DNA from: Rhodospirillales bacterium
Lineage (GTDB): Bacteria > Pseudomonadota > Alphaproteobacteria > QKFK01 > SZUA-500
Direction: 5' to 3'
Assembly (NCBI GenBank): GCA_003252195.1
Contig: QKFK01000273.1
Coordinates: 1 to 13,330 of the forward strand
DNA: 13,330 bases
Shown here: positions 7,984-13,330 of the stretch, piece by piece
Position numbering within the stretch: position 1 is the stretch's first letter
Layout of the letters: each line of letters opens with the position of its first letter
Program-made: the position numbers and the translations under genes
The notes under the pieces: model-generated
What the model was told of the DNA's origin: nothing
The model's input: only the letters and a program-made list of their open reading frames with translations
The model's database searches: none

Positions 7984-8660
7984 TATCTTCAAGCAAAATA
8001 AACTCAAATCACGCCTTAATATTTTTTCTGATTTTGCAGATTTGTTTTTCATTATCAATCAAAGCAAAATTGCCTATATGGGAGAACATTCCTCCGCCAC
8101 TGCAACAAGATGTAACCTCAGCTATATCTTTAGGTGATGATGAATTTATGTATCGTCTACTTGGCCTGCGCTTACAAAACCTTGGTGAAGATAATGGTCA
8201 GCAAACATCTTTAGCCAAATATGATTATAAATTATTATCTCAATGGTTTTACTCGGTTAGTTATTTAAACTCATATTCATCATACGTACCTGCTACCGTT
8301 GCTTTTTATTATTCGCAAACACCGAGACGCCTTGGCGCTATTTATGTTACTGAATTTTTGCGCCAATATTTTTTAGCTGAGCCCGAAAGAAGATGGCGCT
8401 GGATGGCTCACGCCGTGTATTTGGCTAAGCATAAAATTAAAAACTTGCCATATGCTTTAGAGCTTGCCAACGAGCTTGCTTCTTTTGATATTCCAGATGC
8501 GCCATTATGGATACAACAAATGCCTGCCTTTATTTTGCGCGACATGGGCAAAAAAGATGAAGCTAAGAATTTTATGCTTTCTATAATGATTGAAGATAAA
8601 AATATACCTCCTCAAGAATTATTGTTTATGCAAGATTATATTAATAAATATCTGAAATAA
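7980..8660 (+). CDS. unknown protein with N-terminal export signal/anchor and helical repeats
   Basis: The protein has 226 residues and I do not recognise the family. Residues 11-27 form a hydrophobic stretch after a short basic start; it could be a signal peptide (possible end near Ala29, though the -3 residue is not ideal) or a membrane anchor, giving an envelope location. The rest is helical with TPR-like spacing, strongest at 150-205 (YALELANELA, then GKKDEAKNFML). An arginine/tryptophan-rich patch, EPERRWRWMAHA, lies near 135-146. The start ATG 7980 overlaps the permease stop by four bases (ATGA), so the two are very likely made together and may act together at the membrane. The next gene follows after 39 bases. 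Confidence 0.6.
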   Translation: MISSSKINSNHALIFFLILQICFSLSIKAKLPIWENIPPPLQQDVTSAISLGDDEFMYRLLGLRLQNLGEDNGQQTSLAKYDYKLLSQWFYSVSYLNSYSSYVPATVAFYYSQTPRRLGAIYVTEFLRQYFLAEPERRWRWMAHAVYLAKHKIKNLPYALELANELASFDIPDAPLWIQQMPAFILRDMGKKDEAKNFMLSIMIEDKNIPPQELLFMQDYINKYLK

Positions 8661-8699
8661 TTATCCTCTAGGATTTTAATAACTGAGAATAAAAACAAA

Positions 8700-9416
8700 A
8701 TGTCACACCCAATTATAAATATTGATAGATTACCGACATTTAAGGACATCGAAAAATTAAAATATTTGGTGTTTGATTTAGATGACACCTTATATCATAA
8801 AGACACTCTTTTATATATTCAAATCGAAAAAAGCATCACAGAATATATTACAACTTATTTGCACATGGACCAAAACGAAGCTTATGAGAAGCAAATGTTT
8901 TTTTACAAGCATTATGGCTCTACCCTACGAGGATTAATGTATGAAACAGATGTTGACGCAGAAGATTTTGTAAATGTAGTGCATGAGAGAATTGATTTAA
9001 GCGTTGTTCCAGAAAACACCCCACTAAAAAATGCTTTAGAAAAAATTCCTCTAAAAAAATATGTATTCACCAATGGCGCTAGAGAGCATGGGCAAAGAGT
9101 TTGCAAAAAACTTGGGATTTATGATTGCTTTAACGGGTATTTTGGCGCTCAAAATACCAACTATATACCAAAGCCAAATCCAGAAGCCTTTTATTATTTA
9201 TTTGAAGATTTTAACTTAAACCCTAAGCAAGCTTTGTTCTTTGAAGACAATCGCAAAAATTTAGAAACAGGCAAAAACTTAGGCTTTAAGACAGTATGGA
9301 TAGTAAACGACCCTAAGGACATTAGCGGCGATTACAAAAAAGAAGATTATATAGATTATGTAACAACAGATATAACTCAGTGGATAGAACATTTATGCGG
9401 ACTATATAAGGAATAA
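8700..9416 (+). CDS. HAD hydrolase, pyrimidine 5'-nucleotidase type
   Basis: A 238-residue cytoplasmic phosphatase of the haloacid dehalogenase superfamily, subgroup of pyrimidine 5'-nucleotidases (yeast Sdt1-like), predicted to dephosphorylate UMP/CMP or similar small phosphates. All four motifs are visible. Motif I is FDLDDTLY with nucleophile Asp26 and acid/base Asp28. Motif II is FTNGA with Thr124. Motif III is Lys158 in IPKPNPEAF. Motif IV is FFEDNRKN with Glu182-Asp183. A helical cap lies between motifs I and II. The start codon has only a poor ribosome site. The gene ends five bases before dapD, and this HAD-dapD adjacency recurs in alphaproteobacteria. Whether it has a role in the lysine pathway is not known; family assignment is firm, substrate is inferred. 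Confidence 0.85.
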   Translation: MSHPIINIDRLPTFKDIEKLKYLVFDLDDTLYHKDTLLYIQIEKSITEYITTYLHMDQNEAYEKQMFFYKHYGSTLRGLMYETDVDAEDFVNVVHERIDLSVVPENTPLKNALEKIPLKKYVFTNGAREHGQRVCKKLGIYDCFNGYFGAQNTNYIPKPNPEAFYYLFEDFNLNPKQALFFEDNRKNLETGKNLGFKTVWIVNDPKDISGDYKKEDYIDYVTTDITQWIEHLCGLYKE

Positions 9417-9421
9417 TCACA

Positions 9422-10285
9422 ATGACAGAATTAAATATTCTTAAAGAAATAATTGAAAAAACATGGGAAGAAAGAGAAAACATCACTCCACAAACCAAAG
9501 GTCCAGAAAGAGACGCTGTTAGAGAAACCATGAAATTACTCGACGCAGGTAAAATCCGTGTTGCAGAAAAAATTGATGGCAAATGGCAAGTTAACCAATG
9601 GGCAAAAAAGGCTGTTTTATTATATTTCCGCTTTAAGGACATGGCTTTAATCAGTGGTGGCCCTGTTAGCTCAGTTAATGGTGGAAGCAGTTGGTATGAC
9701 AAAGTTCCATCTAAATTTGCGGGCTGGTCAGAAAATGAGTTCAAACAATCTGGGTTTAGAGCCGTGCCAAATTGTGTAGTGCGTCGCTCAGCTTACATTG
9801 CCCCCAATGTTGTTTTAATGCCTAGCTTTGTAAATGTTGGCGCATATGTTGATAGTGGCACCATGATTGACACATGGGCAACCGTCGGCTCTTGCGCTCA
9901 AATTGGCAAGAACGTACATATCTCTGGTGGCGTTGGCATTGGTGGCGTATTAGAGCCTTTGCAAGCGGCTCCTGTTATTATTGAAGATAATTGCTTTATT
10001 GGTGCTCGCTCAGAAATCGCCGAGGGCGTTATTGTAGAAGAAGGCGCCGTAATATCGATGGGTGTTTACATTGGTGCATCTACCAAAATTATTGATAGAG
10101 AAACAGGTGAAATCTACCACGGCAGAGTTCCTGCTTATTCAGTGGTAGTTCCTGGTTCATTACCATCAAACAAAACCCTAGCAGATGGCTCGCCAGCACC
10201 TAGCTTATATTGCGCAGTGATTGTTAAAAAAGTTGATGCTCAAACAAGAGCCAAAACCTCTATAAACGAGCTTTTACGAAGCTAA
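9422..10285 (+). CDS. dapD: tetrahydrodipicolinate N-succinyltransferase
   Basis: The enzyme transfers succinyl from succinyl-CoA to tetrahydrodipicolinate, the committed step of the succinylase branch of diaminopimelate/lysine synthesis, feeding peptidoglycan. The 287-residue length is close to the family norm. Residues 1 to about 105 are the helical N-terminal domain. From about 115 to 220 there are left-handed beta-helix hexapeptide repeats (for example IAPNVV, IGKNVH, IGARSE). The conserved segments GTMIDTWATVG (146-156), GGVGIGGVLEP (169-179) and GARSEIAEG (194-202) carry the expected acidic residues Asp150 and Glu198. The C-terminal CoA-binding end has VPAYSVVVPGS (236-246). AAGGAA at 9408-9413 sits eight bases from ATG. 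It is the last gene of the rightward cluster and is followed at once by a terminator. dapE, often nearby in relatives, is not in this window. Confidence 0.97.
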   Translation: MTELNILKEIIEKTWEERENITPQTKGPERDAVRETMKLLDAGKIRVAEKIDGKWQVNQWAKKAVLLYFRFKDMALISGGPVSSVNGGSSWYDKVPSKFAGWSENEFKQSGFRAVPNCVVRRSAYIAPNVVLMPSFVNVGAYVDSGTMIDTWATVGSCAQIGKNVHISGGVGIGGVLEPLQAAPVIIEDNCFIGARSEIAEGVIVEEGAVISMGVYIGASTKIIDRETGEIYHGRVPAYSVVVPGSLPSNKTLADGSPAPSLYCAVIVKKVDAQTRAKTSINELLRS

Positions 10286-10306
10286 TTAACGCAAATAGAA
10301 GCACTT

Positions 10307-10340
10307 AATAAAGGGGCTCAAAATAGCCTCTTTATTTTTT
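10307..10340 (+). terminator. intrinsic terminator after dapD
   Basis: Twelve-pair stem (10307-10318 with 10325-10336, one G-U pair) with loop CAAAAT, followed by a T run to 10340. It closes the cluster ending in dapD and insulates the regulated promoter that begins 23 bases downstream. Confidence 0.88.
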
Positions 10341-10362
10341 GTCGCTATTTTGTCTAAATTGT

Positions 10363-10391
10363 TTGACTCTGAGAACTATTCTCAATACAAT
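10363..10391 (+). promoter_or_regulatory. sigma70-like promoter of the CX3CX2C gene pair
   Basis: TTGACT (10363-10368, five of six) and TACAAT (10386-10391, five of six) are separated by exactly 17 bases, the ideal spacing. Predicted transcription starts near 10398. The spacer is almost filled by the palindrome at 10370-10384. Confidence 0.7.
10370..10384. promoter_or_regulatory. Fur/Irr-family operator candidate
   Basis: TGAGAACTATTCTCA is a perfect dyad, six bases each side of CTA. It differs from the 7-1-7 Fur consensus form TGAGAATNATTCTCA at only one base. Its core AGAA-N3-TTCT lookalike also resembles the Irr element of alphaproteobacteria. Lying between -35 and -10, binding would block RNA polymerase, so it should act as a repressor site, probably iron-responsive. 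Which Fur-superfamily member binds cannot be read from here. Confidence 0.6.
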
Positions 10392-10430
10392 AACTACATG
10401 TTTTGTAAAAGACCAGTTATGGAGACGCAA

Positions 10431-10841
10431 ATGCTAGAAAAACACGACCATTCAAAAGACAAACCTGCATCAGTTAAAAATCTTGATAAAGCAAAAGCAC
10501 ATGGTTGCGTAAATGCTTGCCCTGGTTGTGCAGGCTTCTTTCGTAGTCTCTTAAGCAAAAAAGCAAGAGGCAACTTTGTCCTTATGAATGGCGGAGAAGA
10601 AAATGTTGCAAAAATTGTTAATACAAAAGCAGATGTAATGCTTAGTGTTAATAAAGACGGAGCCGAAGTATTTGGCGAACGCACCGCAGCAGCATTTGAT
10701 AAATACCTCATAGCTTCTGGCATTGAAGAAGGTCTTGCTTCACCAATGATTGGCTTATCTATCAAACCAGAAAAACAAACCCCATTAGATAAAGCAGTGC
10801 TTAAATATATTGCAGCCTCTCATGGAAAACATTGGAAATAG
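10431..10841 (+). CDS. small unknown protein with CX3CX2C cysteine cluster
   Basis: The protein has 136 residues from ATG 10431 and I do not recognise it. GGAGA at 10421-10425, five bases before this ATG, decides the start. In-frame ATGs at 10398 (147 residues, possibly leaderless because predicted transcription begins there) and 10419 are alternatives; a TTG at 10350 lies upstream of the promoter and is excluded. The notable feature is HGCVNACPGC, with Cys26, Cys30 and Cys33 spaced CX3CX2C, preceded by His24 and an N-terminal HDH (5-7); the C-terminus has HGKHW. That spacing can hold a 4Fe-4S cluster, as in radical SAM proteins, but no barrel domain is present. Residues about 45-110 look like a compact alpha/beta domain. 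There is no signal peptide or membrane segment. The Fur-like operator and the cysteine cluster together suggest an iron- or metal-linked role (inference). Confidence 0.72.
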   Translation: MLEKHDHSKDKPASVKNLDKAKAHGCVNACPGCAGFFRSLLSKKARGNFVLMNGGEENVAKIVNTKADVMLSVNKDGAEVFGERTAAAFDKYLIASGIEEGLASPMIGLSIKPEKQTPLDKAVLKYIAASHGKHWK

Positions 10842-10842
10842 C

Positions 10843-11160
10843 ATGATACCTCAAGAAAAGAAATACGAAGTAATCCAAAACCCTGAGGGCGAACTTCTTT
10901 TTGGTATTAGCGTGCGTGATGACGAGCCAGAAAACCCTCGCATATTATATGATGGTAGCAAGCACGCCCTATTATACCGCAAAGATAATGAGGCTTCATT
11001 ATTAGATTACCTTCCAGAATTAGCACAAAAAACACTGCGCGAGTTAAAAGAGGTATCTATAGCAGAATTCTCAGAAGATGAAGAAATGGTTCGTTTTTAC
11101 AATGCACCCGTGCATAATCTAGCAAAACTACCCATTAAACCATCTGATCTTCCTAAATAA
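10843..11160 (+). CDS. small unknown protein, partner of the CX3CX2C gene
   Basis: The protein has 105 residues and I do not recognise it. The start chosen is ATG 10843, one base after the preceding stop, with GGAAA at 10834-10838 as ribosome site; ATG 10822 would overlap the upstream gene and lacks such a site. It is acidic and soluble, with no cysteine, signal peptide or membrane segment. The first 45 residues look like beta strands (EVIQNPEGELLFGISV, ILYDG, HALLYR). A helix follows at about 50-70 (LLDYLPELAQKTLRELKEV), then another strand-rich part. It shares the regulated promoter at 10363 and ends just before a terminator, so it belongs to a two-gene unit. Confidence 0.68.
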   Translation: MIPQEKKYEVIQNPEGELLFGISVRDDEPENPRILYDGSKHALLYRKDNEASLLDYLPELAQKTLRELKEVSIAEFSEDEEMVRFYNAPVHNLAKLPIKPSDLPK

Positions 11161-11162
11161 TC

Positions 11163-11189
11163 AAAAGGGGCTTCAAGCCCCTTTTTTTT
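11163..11189 (+). terminator. terminator between convergent genes
   Basis: AAAAGGGGCT (11163-11172), loop TCA and AGCCCCTTTT (11176-11185) with T run to 11189, starting three bases after the stop of the 10843 gene. Read leftward it also forms the stem, with a shorter U run, so it may stop the convergent 12443-11199 transcript as well. Confidence 0.88.
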
Positions 11190-11198
11190 GATAACAGA

Positions 11199-12443
11199 TT
11201 ATTCCTTTTGAGTCTTTATCGATATAACCTCATATAAATAGCTTCCTGATTTAGAATCATCAGGTCCTAAATACCGCAAAATGCCATAATCACATAAACA
11301 TCTAAAAAAAATATTTAGAGTTTTCCAAGATGAGGTAATACTTTCTCCAATCCTATTTGGTATTAATTGAGGATATTTGTTTTTATATGTAAATACAGAC
11401 TTAATCTCACTTGGAACTTTGCACCCAACTGTGTTTTGCAACCATTTATCAACATTTTTTGTAGTAAACAATGCTCCCACACCCAACTTAAGAATGAAAT
11501 AAGAATAGACACTAACTTGCCAAACACGTCTATCACAACCATAAATCCAATCACAGTTTGGAGTATTCACATTTAAGAAACATGGGATATCATCCCAAGA
11601 GAATGGAATATATTTTTTTGCATTGATCCATGCTTGGTGACTAACTCCTAATTTTTTTATCTTATTAATACTTTCTAGAGATGATAATTGTTCTATTTTA
11701 GCTATAGATTTTTTTAAGATTTTTTTCTCTTTTTCTTGTTTCATCTTAAATATTTTATCTTCTTCTATATATCTCTTTTCTACTTCTTTTATTTTTACAT
11801 CAAGCCTTTGCTTGAGTTTATCCTTTTCTATATCAGCCTTAACATTATGAAGCCATGCTATATTTTCTGGATTGTTTATATACAACCAAAAACTATCCCA
11901 GTTCTTAATATCATTAACTTTAAGTTGTGATAAATTTATTTCGATTGCAGAAAGTCCAATATCTTTAATTTTATTAGATTTTTCATCGTCAACTTTATGA
12001 CGATAAAATATTTCCACTGCTAAGTACTTATTATTAATTCTGGCTAGCAAATCGACTTTTATATTTTGTATCAGCTTTTCTTCTATTATGTTATCAAAAG
12101 AAATTACACTTCCTTTTTTTACTATAATTTCATTTTCATAATGTTCTATACCTCTATTATCTTTTAAAGATACCTGCAAAATATATTCAGGCAAGGTTAG
12201 ACTATTTTTTTCTTTTATTATTTTTTTAGCTGCTAAATGAACAGCACTTTCAAGACCATTCTCACAAGAAGTATTTACAGCATGTTTAAAATGATGTTGT
12301 TTTAAATTTCCCTTTGCGGCAATTAGAGGAGCAAAACATGACGGGCAAACACAACGACACTTTTTTCCACCAGACACCTCATCTACATGAACTAAACCCC
12401 TGTCTTGATGCAACCCAAATGGCAGTCTTATATTTGTTATCAT
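11199..12443 (-). CDS. CoiA-like protein with N-terminal Cys/His module and nuclease-like core
   Basis: A 414-residue protein resembling the competence protein CoiA-like family. Residues 29-69 carry the family's N-terminal pattern: CRCVCPSC (29-36), then PLIAAKG, HHFKH (50-54), Cys60 and ESAVH (65-69), probably a zinc-binding module. A PD-(D/E)XK-like core follows, with Asp131 in KVDLLA and Glu144 in LAVEIFYRH; the third catalytic position is unclear, as the usual residue after Glu is replaced by Phe146. A lysine/glutamate-rich coiled coil spans about 200-255. The last 150 residues are of unknown type, with WDDIPCF, CDWIYGCDRRVW and winged-helix-like text near 355-408. Codons are strongly AT-biased compared with neighbours, suggesting transfer. 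There is no ribosome site before ATG; it starts eight bases after the stop of the 12452-13168 gene, so reinitiation is likely. A role in DNA uptake or defence is inference. Confidence 0.7.
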   Translation of the reverse strand: MITNIRLPFGLHQDRGLVHVDEVSGGKKCRCVCPSCFAPLIAAKGNLKQHHFKHAVNTSCENGLESAVHLAAKKIIKEKNSLTLPEYILQVSLKDNRGIEHYENEIIVKKGSVISFDNIIEEKLIQNIKVDLLARINNKYLAVEIFYRHKVDDEKSNKIKDIGLSAIEINLSQLKVNDIKNWDSFWLYINNPENIAWLHNVKADIEKDKLKQRLDVKIKEVEKRYIEEDKIFKMKQEKEKKILKKSIAKIEQLSSLESINKIKKLGVSHQAWINAKKYIPFSWDDIPCFLNVNTPNCDWIYGCDRRVWQVSVYSYFILKLGVGALFTTKNVDKWLQNTVGCKVPSEIKSVFTYKNKYPQLIPNRIGESITSSWKTLNIFFRCLCDYGILRYLGPDDSKSGSYLYEVISIKTQKE

Positions 12444-12451
12444 TTTTATTA

Positions 12452-13168
12452 TTAATATTCGTAATGGCCGCGGCTTCTTAAAAACTCTTGATAAGCATCA
12501 AATGATTTATTTGAGCTATCTCTTTTTTGTTTTTCTTCAGCTGCATTAGCTATTTTATTTTGGGTTGCCTTTGCTGGCATCCAGCGGATTTCAACCCCAT
12601 ATTTTGCGGTTAATTTTTCATTTTCTTTTAGAGAAGCTTGTCTTTCTTCTCTGGTAGAATTTAGATAAAACTCGATATCTTCTGGAGAAAATTTAGAGGT
12701 TACACCTTGGATAAAATCGAATAATTGCATAAAGTCATCTGACTTATGACGAACTTTATTTAGCTCTGGATTTAGCTTTTTAATCTCATCAACCTTTGTC
12801 TTCAACTCTGGTATTGATGTTTCACATTTAGATGCAAGGTGAGTATATCCTTCTATAACATCAGGGCGACCCAATGCGTCAATTACATCTAAATCATCAT
12901 TATTGCGTTCGTTTTCAGGTTTTAATTTACTTTCTTTAAGAGTTTTCATATCATTAAAGGCAACTTTATACATACCAAACTCATTAAAAAAGCCTATCTC
13001 ATATTCTTTACAAGAAAGCCCCTCTGGCATTTTATAATCACAAGAAATACCGCTCAAACCACTTTCTTTTTCCATTCTTTCTGGTGGAGAATCGTAATTA
13101 TCAGCTGTCTTTAAATGTAATTTTTTTAGTGCTTCTATTTGAGCAATAGCTTCATTAGATAAAGACAT
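12452..13168 (-). CDS. unknown 238-aa soluble protein, first gene of CoiA-like pair
   Basis: I do not recognise this protein. It is hydrophilic, lysine- and glutamate-rich and mainly helical, with no signal peptide or membrane segment. Residues about 110-150 (HLASKCETSIPELKTKVDEIKKLN) and 170-225 look like helical bundles. A small beta-like part with two cysteines (ISCDYKMPEGLSCKEYEIGF) lies near 41-60. It ends in an aromatic tail, GHYEY. GGGAGA at 13175-13180 is well placed before ATG 13168 and decides the start. Its stop is eight bases before the CoiA-like ATG, so both are in one transcript from the promoter at 13206-13234. Base composition is closer to the surrounding core genes than to the CoiA-like gene. 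Confidence 0.7.
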   Translation of the reverse strand: MSLSNEAIAQIEALKKLHLKTADNYDSPPERMEKESGLSGISCDYKMPEGLSCKEYEIGFFNEFGMYKVAFNDMKTLKESKLKPENERNNDDLDVIDALGRPDVIEGYTHLASKCETSIPELKTKVDEIKKLNPELNKVRHKSDDFMQLFDFIQGVTSKFSPEDIEFYLNSTREERQASLKENEKLTAKYGVEIRWMPAKATQNKIANAAEEKQKRDSSNKSFDAYQEFLRSRGHYEY

Positions 13169-13205
13169 CTACATTCTCCCAAAAAATTTTAATAAATTTG
13201 CGTGA

Positions 13206-13234
13206 ATTATACATCTTTTTACGCAAAAAGTAAA
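13206..13234 (-). promoter_or_regulatory. promoter of the 13168-11199 operon
   Basis: On the minus strand, TTTACT (13229-13234, four of six) is followed after 17 bases by a perfect TATAAT (13206-13211). The leader to ATG 13168 is about 30 bases. The -10 sits inside an inverted repeat, TTTGCGT (13197-13203) and ACGCAAA (13221-13227), which could be an operator. Confidence 0.6.
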
Positions 13235-13238
13235 ATTG

Positions 13239-13266
13239 TTGATTTAATTATATAAAGCTATATATT
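13239..13266 (+). promoter_or_regulatory. candidate promoter of the ettA-like gene
   Basis: TTGATT (13239-13244), 16-base spacer, TATATT (13261-13266). The leader to ATG 13309 would be about 35 bases. It lies back to back with the leftward promoter. Confidence 0.45.
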
Positions 13267-13308
13267 GGGCTTAAATATTTTCACTAAAGCTTTAACGGAG
13301 ATACATTA

Positions 13309-13330
13309 ATGGCATCATACCAATATATTT
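13309..13330 (+). CDS. ettA: start of EttA-like ABC-F protein, partial
   Basis: Only seven residues are inside the window: MASYQYI. This matches the usual opening of alphaproteobacterial EttA, the energy-dependent translational throttle, an ABC-F ATPase that binds the ribosomal E site and gates early elongation. GGAG at 13297-13300, eight bases before ATG, and the promoter upstream support a real start. The assignment rests on a very short match and needs the downstream sequence. Confidence 0.5.

Noticed and set aside
10350..10430. TTG start for the CX3CX2C protein
   Set aside because: It lies upstream of the predicted -35/-10, so it would not be in the transcript.
11367..11930. Short plus-strand frames opposite the CoiA-like gene
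   Set aside because: They are shadows of the AT-rich minus-strand gene; composition is phenylalanine/isoleucine-rich with no initiation signals.

Overview
The window looks like chromosomal sequence from a low-GC Gram-negative bacterium, most likely an alphaproteobacterium. The evidence is a Bat operon with a BatD carrying a Sec signal peptide, a prepilin peptidase, succinylase-branch lysine/peptidoglycan synthesis (DapD) directly downstream of a pyrimidine 5'-nucleotidase-like HAD gene, and the first residues of an EttA-like ABC-F protein. I see no rRNA, tRNA, IS element or CRISPR array. Species is not assignable by eye.

Layout. Positions 3-2034 (+) hold the end of a Bat operon: the tail of a BatB/BatC-type protein, then complete batD. 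ald (alanine dehydrogenase, 2101-3210) has its own promoter and a strong terminator. A gap of about 590 bases follows, with no gene but several hairpins. A 2.4-kb leftward gene (3798-6167) encodes a large predicted cytoplasmic HExxH zinc peptidase of unknown family, ending at a strong terminator. Divergent from it, a rightward set (6408-10285) carries a prepilin peptidase, an ABC-2-like permease translationally coupled to a small predicted exported helical protein, a pyrimidine nucleotidase-like HAD and dapD, and ends in a terminator.

Positions 10363-11160 hold the most interesting unit. A near-consensus promoter has a perfect 15-bp Fur/Irr-like palindrome in its spacer and drives two unrecognised small genes. 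The first has a CX3CX2C cysteine cluster. A shared terminator separates this unit from a leftward pair (13168 to 11199): an unrecognised 238-aa protein followed by a CoiA-like protein with a cysteine/histidine N-terminal module and a PD-(D/E)XK-like core. That CoiA-like gene is visibly more AT-rich than its neighbours. At the right edge a divergent intergenic region leads to the start of a rightward EttA-like gene.

How the genes work together. The Bat genes likely form one envelope-associated complex. ald and dapD are core amino-acid and cell-wall metabolism. The prepilin peptidase serves type IV pili or type II secretion encoded elsewhere. The candidate new biology is the iron-responsive-looking two-gene unit, the orphan zincin, and the CoiA-like nuclease pair. 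Functions for these three are inference from motifs and context only.
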